From positions 62,001 to 126,000 of the forward strand of contig NZ_JAGGKI010000006.1 of the NCBI RefSeq assembly GCF_017873605.1: 64,000 bases of DNA, given 5' to 3'. The notes beneath the pieces were generated by a model. That model did not search any database, was not told the origin of the DNA, and saw only the letters and a program-made list of their open reading frames with translations. A program made the position numbers and the translations under genes. Every line of letters begins with the position of its first letter. Within the stretch, counting starts at the first letter, position 1. This document shows positions 24,221 through 32,830 of this stretch, in pieces. This DNA is from Paenibacillus lactis (GTDB taxonomy: Bacteria; Bacillota; Bacilli; Paenibacillales; Paenibacillaceae).

Positions 24221-25648
24221 ATGATCGATCTTATTCTACCGGAGCAAAGCGAGCAGCCTCTATACCAGCAATTGTATTTCCTCATACGCGACAGCATTCG
24301 AAGCGGGGTTATAGCAAACGGACAGCGGCTGCCTTCGGTAAGGTCGCTTCAAAATCAGTTGAATATTAGCAAAACCCCGATTGAAACGGCCTACCAGATG
24401 CTGACGGCGGAGGGCTATGTCATCAGCAAGCCCCGTTCCGGCCTGTATGCCGTTAACCCGTACCAACGCGAAGTGGCGCGACCTATAAGCGGGGAGGCTG
24501 CTAAACCTGCTGCGGCTGCACCAGTGCTAGGCACGGAATACAGCTTGCCTCCGGTTCAAGTTGATTTTAATCCGACAGCACTAGACCCGGGTGCTTTTCC
24601 AGTACGGATCTGGAATAAAATGCTCAAGGAATCGCTGGACCAACATCTGCAAGAAATCGGTCATTACGGTGATCCGCAAGGCGAATACGGTCTTCGTATG
24701 GTGGTTTCCGATTATTTGCGGAATTCAAGGGGCGTGCAATCTACGCCGGAGCAAGTCGTCATCGGAGCGGGCACGGCATACAGCATGGGGATTCTCTCCA
24801 AATTGCTTAAGGGCATCCAAGCGGTGGCATTCGAAGAGCCCGGCTACAGCCTTGTCCGTGATCAATTCCATTTGAACGGCTTTCAGGTCATACCGATCCC
24901 GGTCGGGGACTCCGGCATATCGATCACTGCGTTAAACCGGAGGCAGGTACAGCTGGTGTATGTCACGCCTTCCCATCAATTTCCTACAGGGAGCATTATG
25001 CCATACCCCGAGCGGGAACGCCTGCTGCGATGGGCAGAGGACAACCATGCATATATCATCGAGGATGATTATGATGGCGAATTTCGTTACCATGGAAAGC
25101 CGATTCCTTCCCTCCAAGGTCTGGACCGGAGCGGAAGGGTGATTTACGCGGGAACTTTCTCCAAGGTGCTGACGCCGACGCTTCGGATGAACTATCTGGT
25201 TCTTCCGCCGGATTTGATGAATCGGTTGAAGAAGATGCCGCATACGTTGTTTTTTGCTCCGTCCCGGGTTGAGCAGTGGGCGATGGAGTCTTTTTTCAAG
25301 GAGGGGCATTGGTACCGTCATATCCGCAGAACGAGAAGCTTGTATCGGAAGCGGCATCGACACCTAATTGACATCCTTCATACTTATCTTGGCAACCATG
25401 TGGAGATCTCCGGCCAGTATTCGGGATTGCATATCCAGCTGACGATTAAGAAGCATGTCACGTCAGAGGAGTTGATTCGCCTTGCGGCGGAACAGGGAGT
25501 AAGGGTTTATGATCTGCGAAAGATGTGGATCGGGCAAACGCAGGATGCCGGACAGTACCCGAGACTATATATGGGATTTGCGGGGTTGCGGGAGGAAGAG
25601 ATGGAGTACGGAATCCAGCTGCTGCGTAATGCCTGGTCGCTTGATTAA
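24221..25648 (+). CDS. MocR/PdxR-type regulator (GntR HTH fused to aminotransferase fold)
   Basis: A 475-residue protein. The N-terminal GntR winged helix (QPLYQQLYFLIRDSIRSGVI, then RLPSVRSLQNQLNISKTPIETAYQML, about 10-75) is joined by an Ala/Pro-rich linker to a fold-type I aminotransferase domain (about 110-475). The PLP lysine lies in IYAGTFSKVLTP (about Lys315) and the cofactor Asp in IIEDDYDGEF. MocR proteins use PLP-bound ligands to control nearby genes. ATG 24221 follows GGGGG; TTG 24173 is an alternative start. The arylamine N-acetyltransferase gene follows on the same strand behind a copy of the same inverted repeat. Confidence 0.85.
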   Translation: MIDLILPEQSEQPLYQQLYFLIRDSIRSGVIANGQRLPSVRSLQNQLNISKTPIETAYQMLTAEGYVISKPRSGLYAVNPYQREVARPISGEAAKPAAAAPVLGTEYSLPPVQVDFNPTALDPGAFPVRIWNKMLKESLDQHLQEIGHYGDPQGEYGLRMVVSDYLRNSRGVQSTPEQVVIGAGTAYSMGILSKLLKGIQAVAFEEPGYSLVRDQFHLNGFQVIPIPVGDSGISITALNRRQVQLVYVTPSHQFPTGSIMPYPERERLLRWAEDNHAYIIEDDYDGEFRYHGKPIPSLQGLDRSGRVIYAGTFSKVLTPTLRMNYLVLPPDLMNRLKKMPHTLFFAPSRVEQWAMESFFKEGHWYRHIRRTRSLYRKRHRHLIDILHTYLGNHVEISGQYSGLHIQLTIKKHVTSEELIRLAAEQGVRVYDLRKMWIGQTQDAGQYPRLYMGFAGLREEEMEYGIQLLRNAWSLD

Positions 25649-25750
25649 TGAACCGCCGCGTAACCCCGTGACCTAACCTCCGTGATCAAGAAAATGGCGT
25701 AAAATCAGGCTTTGAGGCGCGACGGCAACTGTCTCTTTAAATCTGCCTTT

Positions 25751-25773
25751 TCTGACCATTTCCTTAAGGTCAG
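25751..25773. promoter_or_regulatory. Inverted repeat upstream of the N-acetyltransferase gene (operator candidate 2)
   Basis: TCTGAC-N11-GGTCAG, extended to 8-bp arms TTCTGACC/GGTCAGAA (25750-25775). No T-run follows, so it is not a terminator. Arms and spacing match the site at 24089-24111. Confidence 0.55.
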
Positions 25774-25823
25774 AAGCGATATAGCATATATTACAGATGG
25801 CTGATCACAGAGGAGTGGAGATA

Positions 25824-26711
25824 TTGATTACGGATGCGGAAGTCAAATCATATTTAAACCGATTGGGAATTTACGATAGAAAGGCTCCAACACAAGCGTT
25901 TTTGTTCGAGCTTCATCAAGCACATGTAGAGCGAATTTCTTGGCAAACCGTCGATATTTTTGCGGGTAAACCGACCGTTATGGACGTGCGGAGTTCCATT
26001 CAGCTGATGCTGAGCCGGCGCAGCGGGTACTGCTTTCATCTGAACGGCGCGTTCGGCACGCTGCTTCAGGCTTTGGGTTATAAGGTACGGTGGCATCGGG
26101 CGGGAGTACAGCCGATCGGGCAAGAGCCGCGAATTAACGGATTTCATCTAGGGATTACCGTGAGCTTAGCCAATGACGACGGACAAGAAGAGCCATGGAT
26201 CGTTGATGTCGGATTAGGTGATATGCCTTATGAACCGATACCGTTAAGATATGGGACATATCGTCAAGGACCGTTCTCTTACAGCCTCATGGAGTCCGCT
26301 GTGGTACAAGGAGGCTGGCGTCTGACGCATGATCCTGCCAATTCCTATGTTGGGATAGATTATGCTCCTGATGTGGTTGACACCCTGGATGTTTTCACAG
26401 CTAACCATAAATTCTACAGCCGATCCCCCGAGTCGCCTTGGCGCGACCTGTTCATTGTAAGGCAGCGGAGCGTGAACAGAATCCATGAGCTCAAAGGCCG
26501 GATATTGAAGTCATGGGATGAAGCGGGCATGCATTCCTCAGAAATCGTAAGCAAGGCTCAGTGGAGAGAAGTGCTGGCCGATCTATTCCATGAGGAACTC
26601 GTCCATTATTCGGAGCTGGAGCGTGAAGGGATATGGGACAAAATTACCAGACTCCATGAACGTTGGCTAAGGGAGATGGAGGAGCAGAAATATCGTACTG
26701 GAAGCATATGA
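25824..26711 (+). CDS. Arylamine N-acetyltransferase
   Basis: A 295-residue enzyme of the NAT family, which moves the acetyl group from acetyl-CoA to arylamines or hydrazines. The cysteine-protease-like triad is visible: Cys in RRSGYCFHLNGAF (about Cys70), His in INGFHLGI (about His108) and Asp in IVDVGLGD (about Asp128). The size is close to the usual 260-290. TTG 25824 has AGGAG 8 bases upstream and is preferred over ATG 25797, which has none. The MocR regulator upstream and the shared repeat suggest joint control. Confidence 0.85.
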   Translation: MITDAEVKSYLNRLGIYDRKAPTQAFLFELHQAHVERISWQTVDIFAGKPTVMDVRSSIQLMLSRRSGYCFHLNGAFGTLLQALGYKVRWHRAGVQPIGQEPRINGFHLGITVSLANDDGQEEPWIVDVGLGDMPYEPIPLRYGTYRQGPFSYSLMESAVVQGGWRLTHDPANSYVGIDYAPDVVDTLDVFTANHKFYSRSPESPWRDLFIVRQRSVNRIHELKGRILKSWDEAGMHSSEIVSKAQWREVLADLFHEELVHYSELEREGIWDKITRLHERWLREMEEQKYRTGSI

Positions 26712-26859
26712 GCCTTCTTCATCGCTGGGCTCGCCCCCAGATGAAATGATTATAACCGTTCTCGAACTTGCGGCCTTTCCGCTGCTGATGTTATGATGAT
26801 TCCCACCATACGAAGTTCATGGCAAAACTTCGGTAACCATTGCAAGGGAGCGAATCAAC

Positions 26860-27189
26860 ATGGCAACGATCGAAGATTTTTTGAAGCTGGATATCCGTGT
26901 TGGAACCGTCGTGGACGCCGAGCCTTTCCCGGAAGCCCGCGTTCCGGCGATTAAAATGAAAATTGATTTCGGTCCTCTTGGAATCAAGCGGACTAGCGCG
27001 CAAATTACGCGCCGATACGACGCCGGGGAGCTGATCGGCACCCAGGTAACGGCGATTGTGAATTTTCCGCCGAGACGCATTGCAGGCTTTGAATCCGAGG
27101 TGCTGGTCTTGGGCGGAGTTCCGGAGAAGGGAGATGTTGTCCTGTTGCGGCCGGAATACAAGCTGCCCGACGGCACCCCAATTGCATGA
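26860..27189 (+). CDS. csaA: Secretion chaperone CsaA
   Basis: A 109-residue protein covering a single tRNA-binding-domain OB fold: IEDFLKLDIRVGTVVDAEPF and IKMKIDFGPLGIKRTSAQITRRY are the family signature, and the C-terminal GGVPEKGDVVLLRPEYKLPDGTPIA fits CsaA. In B. subtilis CsaA is a dimeric chaperone with affinity for SecA and preproteins. GGGAG lies ahead of ATG and an own terminator follows. Confidence 0.9.
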   Translation: MATIEDFLKLDIRVGTVVDAEPFPEARVPAIKMKIDFGPLGIKRTSAQITRRYDAGELIGTQVTAIVNFPPRRIAGFESEVLVLGGVPEKGDVVLLRPEYKLPDGTPIA

Positions 27190-27200
27190 CGATATCGAAG

Positions 27201-27236
27201 AAAAGGCCCGGGGCTTAGCTGCTCGGAGCCTTTTTT
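27201..27236 (+). terminator. Rho-independent terminator of csaA
   Basis: The arms AAAAGGCCCGGGGC and GCTCGGAGCCTTTT (two mismatches) are followed by a T-run 12 bases after the csaA stop. Confidence 0.75.
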
Positions 27237-27477
27237 AAATGGTTGAACCGAGTTGTTTCCATAGCTGCCGAATGCCACCCGATATGTTATGCAAGCGTTC
27301 TCGATCATCTTCTCCGCGAGATGGGAAACGCTTATTTTGAAACAATTATCAACGAGACGGCCAATAACAGCAGGATGGCGAATTGCCGCCAGGGGCGTTG
27401 TTTTATTCGTTCGGTTATCATAAGATGGTAACTGGGAAGGTTTTCTAAATGAACCCATAGGGTTAGGAGGGGGATCC

Positions 27478-27675
27478 ATGAACGCAGGCTTCTATCACCA
27501 TGACGACGAGGTGTCATCCGGCTGGACCTTTGCACAGTATGCGGTGCTTGTTTTTCTCCGTTTTCTGACGCGACGCAAAGTTGCTCGGATCAACGAGGAA
27601 TGCGATCGGCTGAGAGAAAAGATCCTGGAGCAGAAGAGGCTCCATGTTAATGATCGGATCTTGCATCATGAATGA
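27478..27675 (+). CDS. Small hypothetical protein, 65 aa
   Basis: The ATG lies 6-8 bases behind TTAGGAGGGGG, and the stop overlaps the start of the following GNAT gene (ATGAATGA), both signs of real translation. The protein has one hydrophobic stretch (FAQYAVLVFLRFL, about 19-31) followed by a basic, helical C terminus (RRKVARINEECDRLREKILEQ). It could be a small membrane-associated protein. I do not recognise a family. Confidence 0.5.
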   Translation: MNAGFYHHDDEVSSGWTFAQYAVLVFLRFLTRRKVARINEECDRLREKILEQKRLHVNDRILHHE

Positions 27676-28085
27676 ACCCCTGGATCTCAAAGACGTGACG
27701 ATCAGCAGCGACCCTTCCTTGCTGGATACAGCAGCCATCTTAAGATTTCTGCATGACAGCTATTGGGCCAATAAGCGGTCCCGATCTAAAATCCTGGATT
27801 CATTGAAGGGCTCGGTTTTATTATAACGAGCGGCAAATCGGCTTTGCCCGTGTGGTCACCGACGGGGCGACCGTGTATTGGTTATGCGACGTCTACGTGG
27901 ATCCGGCTTACCGGGCTCAAGGCGTAGGCAAAAAGCTAATCGCAACGATTACCGGACATCCGGATTACCGAAATTTATTCGGCATTTTGGCAACAAGGGA
28001 TGCGCACGGTCTGTACGAGCAGTTCGGCTTCGTGCGGGATCATGGCAAGACGCTGACAAGAACTCCGGATTTTTTGAGAAAATAA
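27668..28085 (+). pseudogene. GNAT N-acetyltransferase gene broken by a frameshift
   Basis: The first frame (27668-27826) encodes the N terminus of a GNAT protein, ending FLHDSYWANKRSRSKILDSL-KGS, then stops at TAA. From about 27812 the next phase continues the same fold: FYYNERQIGFARVVTDGATV, then LCDVYVDPAYRAQGVGKKLI and ATRDAHGLYEQFGF, to the stop at 28085. Family members normally read SLxFGFY at the junction, so a few bases (3n+2) are probably missing. Both halves are otherwise well conserved, so the lesion is recent or is a sequencing error. Confidence 0.8.
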
Positions 28086-28108
28086 GGGCCTTATTCAGGA
28101 GGTAAACC

Positions 28109-28705
28109 ATGATTCTATGGATTAACGGAGCTTTCGGCTCCGGGAAGACGCAAGCTGCACACGAGCTTCATCGCAGATTGCCGAATTCGTATGTGTACGA
28201 TCCGGAAAATGCCGGCTATTTCATTCGGTCAAACCTGCCGCCGGATGCCAAGCGGGATGATTTCCAGCATTACCCGATGTGGCGTGAGTTTAATTACGCC
28301 ATGTTCAAGCACATGGACCAGGAGTCTAACCGCATCATCATTGCGCCAATGACGGTAACCAATCCGGAATATTTCGATGAAATCGTAGGAAGGCTCCGCC
28401 GGGACGGTGTGGATGTTCGGCATTTTACCTTGTGTGCTTCAAGGGAGGTCCTCCTTAAGCGCCTTCGTAGCCGTTATGAAGGAGCGAATTCATGGGCAGC
28501 CCAGCAGATTGACCGATGCATCAGCGGATTATCGCAGGAAGTATTCCGGCAGCATATCGATACGGATCGGCTATCCATCGATGAGGTGGTTTCGGTGATT
28601 GCCGAACATGCCGGCATTCAGCTGCTACCCGATCGTCGAAGCCGTACGAGAAAACAGCTGGACCGCATGAAAACGAAGCTTTCCCATGTTCGGTTTTTAG
28701 GATAA
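28109..28705 (+). CDS. tmrB: TmrB-like tunicamycin-resistance ATP-binding protein
   Basis: A 198-residue P-loop protein that follows B. subtilis TmrB closely: MILWINGAFGSGKTQAAHEL (Walker A GAFGSGKT, 7-14), RLPNSYVYDPENAGYFIRS, DFQHYPMWREFNY, RYEGANSWAAQQIDRCISGL. TmrB is a membrane-associated ATP-binding protein that gives tunicamycin resistance. AGGAGG lies ahead of ATG. It follows the broken GNAT gene by 23 bases and may have shared its transcript. Confidence 0.85.
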   Translation: MILWINGAFGSGKTQAAHELHRRLPNSYVYDPENAGYFIRSNLPPDAKRDDFQHYPMWREFNYAMFKHMDQESNRIIIAPMTVTNPEYFDEIVGRLRRDGVDVRHFTLCASREVLLKRLRSRYEGANSWAAQQIDRCISGLSQEVFRQHIDTDRLSIDEVVSVIAEHAGIQLLPDRRSRTRKQLDRMKTKLSHVRFLG

Positions 28706-28741
28706 CTTAAGCGAAAGATACAAGTATAAAACCAGAAACTA

Positions 28742-28774
28742 GCGAAGAACCTGACCAGGGGCTTCGTTTTTTTG
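28742..28774 (+). terminator. Rho-independent terminator of tmrB
   Basis: The arms GCGAAG and CTTCGT (with an extra CC/GG pairing inside) are followed by seven T residues. Confidence 0.7.
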
Positions 28775-28922
28775 TTTTATACAGTATTTTCATCATCAAA
28801 GGAAAATAAGTTAACCGCTTCTAAATAATTTGCATCCGTTTAAAAAATCGAAAAACAAGGATAACCACAAGGAATTTTGACGTTGATTTTGTTGTGGTTT
28901 GCGTAAGAACGGCAAAATCGTA

Positions 28923-28951
28923 TTGACAAATGCCTAATGATGGATTATTTT
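28923..28951 (+). promoter_or_regulatory. Promoter of mntABCD
   Basis: A perfect TTGACA (28923-28928), 17 bases and TATTTT (28946-28951) place the start near 28958. The rest of the 28776-29093 gap is AT-rich and holds no gene. Confidence 0.6.
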
Positions 28952-28966
28952 TTGTACATAGCTATT

Positions 28967-28987
28967 AAAGTTTACCTAAGGCAAAAT
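28967..28987. promoter_or_regulatory. MntR box (manganese repressor operator)
   Basis: The minus strand reads TTTTGCCTTAGGTAAACTTT, close to the MntR operator of B. subtilis (TTTGCCTTAAGGAAAC). It lies about 10 bases past the predicted transcription start, where a bound repressor would block the polymerase. Confidence 0.75.
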
Positions 28988-29093
28988 AATTGGTACAAGG
29001 AATTACATTTGGTTTGATGCAGGATGGAATTGACGGGAGAAGCACATTGTCATGTTCGAACAAGGCAATACGTTGGAGGAGGAGAAATGGAAG

Positions 29094-30062
29094 ATGAAAA
29101 CCAAATTGTTCAGTAAAACGACGAAAATGCTGGGAGCGGTCATGCTGAGTCTGGTACTCGTGCTATCCGGATGTGCTTCCGGTGAGCCGCAGACGAACCA
29201 AGCATCAGGGGATCCTGCAGAGAAAATCCAAATTGTGACGACGATTGGTCAGATTGCAGAGCCGATTACCGTCATCGGCGGTGACCGGGTAGAGGTCCAA
29301 AGCCTGATGGGGCCCGGGGTTGATCCGCATTTATACAATGCTACGCAAGGAGACATTCAGAAGCTGCAAGGCAGCGATGTCGTATTTTACAGCGGCCTGC
29401 ATCTCGAAGGAAATATGACGGAGATCTTTGAGCAGATTGGTAAAAATAAACCGGTGCTGGCCATTGCGGATGCGATCCCGAGGGATCAGCTGCTTGAGGA
29501 TGAAGGTAAGGCGATTGATCCCCATGTCTGGTTTGACATCGACCTATGGAAGCTGGCGCTGGATTCGGCTGTAGAAGAGCTGAAAGCCTTCTCGCCTGAT
29601 GATGCCGAATATTTTGAACAAAACAAGCGGGATTATTTCGCCAAGCTGGATGAACTGAAGGCAGAAGCTAAAGACAAGATCCGTCAAATTCCTGAAGCTC
29701 AGCGGGTTATCGTTACTGCGCATGATGCGTTCGGATATTTTGGCCGCATGCACGGCATGGAGGTCGTCGGGCTGCAGGGACTTAGTACTGAGGATGAGAT
29801 CGGTCTTTCGGACATCAACGGGACGATCGATACGCTGCTTGAACACAACATCCCCGCCGTCTTTATTGAAAGCAGCATCAACCCGGCTTCCATCAACGCG
29901 GTCATTGAAGGAGCAGCCAAGAAAGGGCTCAACGTGAAGCTAGGCGGAGAGCTTTTCTCTGACGCAATGGGGGAAGCAGGGACGACGGAGGGGACCTACA
30001 TCGGAATGTATCGCCATAACGTTGAAACCATTTATCATGCATTAACAGGAAGCGGTGAATAA
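29094..30062 (+). CDS. mntA: Manganese-binding lipoprotein MntA-like (cluster A-1 SBP)
   Basis: A 322-residue lipoprotein (lipobox LVLSGC, Cys27) of the TroA/PsaA/MntA metal-binding family. Metal-ligand regions are visible: the His in VDPHLYNATQGD, the His in IDPHVWFDIDLW, the Glu in AVFIESSINP and the Asp in LFSDAMGEAG. TAHDAFGYFGRMHGMEVVGLQGLST is the family signature. ATG 29094 follows GGAGGAGGAG with a 9-base spacer. Zinc-type proteins usually carry a His-rich loop that is absent here, and an MntR box lies upstream, so manganese is favoured. Confidence 0.85.
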   Translation: MKTKLFSKTTKMLGAVMLSLVLVLSGCASGEPQTNQASGDPAEKIQIVTTIGQIAEPITVIGGDRVEVQSLMGPGVDPHLYNATQGDIQKLQGSDVVFYSGLHLEGNMTEIFEQIGKNKPVLAIADAIPRDQLLEDEGKAIDPHVWFDIDLWKLALDSAVEELKAFSPDDAEYFEQNKRDYFAKLDELKAEAKDKIRQIPEAQRVIVTAHDAFGYFGRMHGMEVVGLQGLSTEDEIGLSDINGTIDTLLEHNIPAVFIESSINPASINAVIEGAAKKGLNVKLGGELFSDAMGEAGTTEGTYIGMYRHNVETIYHALTGSGE

Positions 30063-30063
30063 G

Positions 30064-30792
30064 ATGAGTGTGCTGAAAGTTCAAGGCTTGCATGCATCCT
30101 ATCGTAAAAATAAGGTGCTTCATGATGTTTCGTTCGAGGTGGAGCAAGGTTCGTTAACCAGCATTGTCGGTCCCAACGGGGCCGGCAAATCCACGCTCCT
30201 TAAAGTGATGCTGGAGCTTCATCCGAAGCTCTCGGGAGACGTATCGTTCTTCGGATCAACGCTGAGTCAGACCAAGACGAGAGTCGGCTACGTGCCTCAA
30301 CGCGGATCGGTGGATTGGGATTTTCCAACCAATGCGCTCGACGTTGTCATGATGGGACTCTACGGGCGCGTCGGGTGGTTGAAATGGCCGAACAAGAGCC
30401 ATAAAGAGAAGGCGATGGCGTCCCTTGCGCAGATGGGCATGGCCGATTTTGCGGATCGGCAGATCAGCCAGCTGTCCGGGGGACAGCAGCAGCGCGTGTT
30501 TTTGGCAAGGGCTCTTGTGCAGGACGCCGATCTGTATTTCATGGATGAGCCGCTGGCCGGAGTGGACGCTGCGACGGAACGTGCGATTATGACCACGCTG
30601 AAAAATTTGAAAATGTCGGGAAAAACCGTGATGGTTGTCCACCACGATTTGCAGACGGTCGAGGATTACTTCGATCACGTTCTGCTCCTTAACCGTACCG
30701 TCGTTGCCCACGGGAAGACGGAGGACGCGTTCACCAAGGACAACGTATACCGGGCCTATGGCGGTTCCCTTCGCTTCATGAAGGAGGCGTAA
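30064..30792 (+). CDS. mntB: Manganese ABC transporter ATPase
   Basis: A 242-residue ABC ATPase with Walker A GPNGAGKST (36-44), Q-loop VGYVPQRGSVDWDFP, signature LSGGQQQRVFLARAL, Walker B LYFMDEPLAGVD and H-loop VVHHDL. The VPQRxxVDWDFP segment is characteristic of metal-transport (MntB/ZnuC) ATPases. It starts directly after the mntA stop. Confidence 0.9.
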   Translation: MSVLKVQGLHASYRKNKVLHDVSFEVEQGSLTSIVGPNGAGKSTLLKVMLELHPKLSGDVSFFGSTLSQTKTRVGYVPQRGSVDWDFPTNALDVVMMGLYGRVGWLKWPNKSHKEKAMASLAQMGMADFADRQISQLSGGQQQRVFLARALVQDADLYFMDEPLAGVDAATERAIMTTLKNLKMSGKTVMVVHHDLQTVEDYFDHVLLLNRTVVAHGKTEDAFTKDNVYRAYGGSLRFMKEA

Positions 30793-30795
30793 CAT

Positions 30796-31728
30796 GTGTT
30801 GAATTCATTGCTGTCTCCAAATACACAATGGGTGCTGCTCAGTACCTTGATTTTGGGCATGGCGGCCGGCATGATCGGCTGTCTTGCGTATTGGAAGAAA
30901 CAAAGCCTCATGAGTGACGCGCTTTCGCATGCTGCCCTTCCGGGCGTGGTTGTGGCTTTCGCGCTGACCGGTACCAAAAATCTGCTGTTCATGATCATCG
31001 GAGCCGCGGTCAGCGCGTTGATCGGCGCTTGGTTAATCGGATGGATCCGCTCCTCCAGCCGGATCAAGGAGGATACGGCGATGGGCATGATCCTGTCCGT
31101 ATTTTTCGGACTCGGAATCATGCTGCTCACGATCGTCAATCGTACGGCTGGAGGCAACCAGAGCGGACTGGATAATTTTATTTTCGGTCAGGCCGCGTCC
31201 ATGGTCCGTAAAGACGTCTTTACCATGCTTGCCCTAGCCCTGTTGGTCATCGTGATCGTGACGGTCGCTTTCAAGGAATGGAAGCTGTTTTTGTTCGATC
31301 CGGACTTTGCCCGCGGGCTCGGACTAAGCAGCCGATGGATGAACGCGATCTACATGGCGGTCCTCGTCCTCGTGATCGTAATCGGCATTCAGGCCGTAGG
31401 TGTCATCCTGATGGCGGCAATGCTGATCATACCGGCTGTTAGCGCAAGGTACTGGACGCAATCGTTCAGAACGATGGTGATCCTGTCCGCGATTTTCGGC
31501 GGTGGCTCCGGTCTGATCGGAACCTTGATCAGCACGCTCGGCAAAGGCTGGCCGACGGGCCCGTTTATCGTGATAGCCTCCTCGGTATTATTCACCGTGT
31601 CGCTCGTGTTCGGCTCGGAGAAAGGGCTGCTGATTCAGGCACTCCAGCTGCGATCCGAGAAGAAGAAGCAGGTGGAGGATCCAAGCTCAAGCTGGACCAA
31701 GGTTCCGGCCATCAGGGAGGGGGAGTAA
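30796..31728 (+). CDS. mntC: Manganese ABC transporter permease (first)
   Basis: A 310-residue membrane protein of the ABC-3 (metal) permease family with eight or nine helices: SLMSDALSHAALPGVVVAF, IKEDTAMGMILSVFFGLGI and VGVILMAAMLIIPAVSARYWT are family marks. It starts at GTG 30796, 8 bases after AAGGAGG. A second permease follows after 3 bases; paired permeases are usual in manganese systems. Confidence 0.85.
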   Translation: MLNSLLSPNTQWVLLSTLILGMAAGMIGCLAYWKKQSLMSDALSHAALPGVVVAFALTGTKNLLFMIIGAAVSALIGAWLIGWIRSSSRIKEDTAMGMILSVFFGLGIMLLTIVNRTAGGNQSGLDNFIFGQAASMVRKDVFTMLALALLVIVIVTVAFKEWKLFLFDPDFARGLGLSSRWMNAIYMAVLVLVIVIGIQAVGVILMAAMLIIPAVSARYWTQSFRTMVILSAIFGGGSGLIGTLISTLGKGWPTGPFIVIASSVLFTVSLVFGSEKGLLIQALQLRSEKKKQVEDPSSSWTKVPAIREGE

Positions 31729-31731
31729 ACG

Positions 31732-32637
31732 ATGACATATACGGGCTGGATATTGCTTACTGCTTCGTTGGTCGGTTTGTCCTGCGGCATTGTCGGGGTG
31801 TTTCTCATATTGCGAAGAATGGCCATGATGGCCGATGCCATTAGTCATACCGTGCTGCTCGGTATTGTAACCGCCTTTCTGATTACGCGGGAATTAAACG
31901 GACCTCATATGCTGATCGGGGCGATCATTACCGGCCTTCTAACGGCCCTCCTCGTACAGTGGTTTCATTCCCGGGGGGTTCAGCAGGATGCCTCGATCGG
32001 AGTGGTGTTTACGACATTGTTTGCCATCGGCGTCATTCTGATTGCTACCCAGGTCGGCAATGCCCACTTGGACACCAAGCACGCGCTGATGGGCGAGATT
32101 GCGTTCGTGCCCTGGGAGGTCATGAATGTACCGCTTCTTGGCGAAGTGCCTAAGGCAACCTTCATGCTGGCTGCCGTGCTGCTGGTCGTGCTGGTGGTCA
32201 TCCTGGCCTTCTACAAGGAATGGAAAATCACCTCCTTCGACCCGGCCTTAGCCGCCAGCATCGGCATACCGGTTGTGCTCTTGCATTATGTGTTTATGTC
32301 GATGGTGTCGATCACAACCGTTGCCTCGTTTGATGCCGTCGGGGCGATTATGGTCGTCGCCATGCTCATTACTCCTGCTGCAGCGGCATATCTATGGACA
32401 GATAAGCTGTCCATTATGCTGGTGCTCAGCGGCGCCTTCGGTGTGATTTCTGCCTTCGCGGGCTATTACGTCGCCGTATGGCTGGACACGTCCATTTCGG
32501 GATCGATGGCTTTCGCGACCGGGATCGTCTTTCTTGTAAGCTTCCTGCTGTCGCCGAAGCATGGCGTGCTGTCCCGGTATTTATATCGTTATGAACGGCC
32601 CGATCAAGAGGAACAACAAATCGATGCCGTTTCGTGA
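31732..32637 (+). CDS. mntD: Manganese ABC transporter permease (second)
   Basis: A 301-residue ABC-3 family permease, homologous to the preceding gene: MADAISHTVLLGIVTAFLI, QQDASIGVVFTTLFAIGVILIA and VGAIMVVAMLITPAAAAYLWT. GGGAGGGGGAG lies ahead of ATG. It forms the channel with MntC and ends the operon. Confidence 0.85.
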   Translation: MTYTGWILLTASLVGLSCGIVGVFLILRRMAMMADAISHTVLLGIVTAFLITRELNGPHMLIGAIITGLLTALLVQWFHSRGVQQDASIGVVFTTLFAIGVILIATQVGNAHLDTKHALMGEIAFVPWEVMNVPLLGEVPKATFMLAAVLLVVLVVILAFYKEWKITSFDPALAASIGIPVVLLHYVFMSMVSITTVASFDAVGAIMVVAMLITPAAAAYLWTDKLSIMLVLSGAFGVISAFAGYYVAVWLDTSISGSMAFATGIVFLVSFLLSPKHGVLSRYLYRYERPDQEEQQIDAVS

Positions 32638-32728
32638 GCATCCTTGGCACATTAGATCATCGCAGACCCCATCCTTGGAAGCTGAGCAGTTAGGAGGGGG
32701 AGGGCTGACCATTAAATATAAATAATCA

Positions 32729-32757
32729 AGCACCCACTCTTGGGGGTGCTTTTTTTC
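32729..32757 (+). terminator. Rho-independent terminator of mntABCD
   Basis: The stem AGCACCC/GGGTGCT with an 8-base loop is followed by seven T residues. Confidence 0.9.
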
Positions 32758-32830
32758 ATTTACAAAAACAAAGTTATGTTATATTAATATACTAATTATA
32801 CTATTTAAATTATAAAGGTTGTGATGTGCA

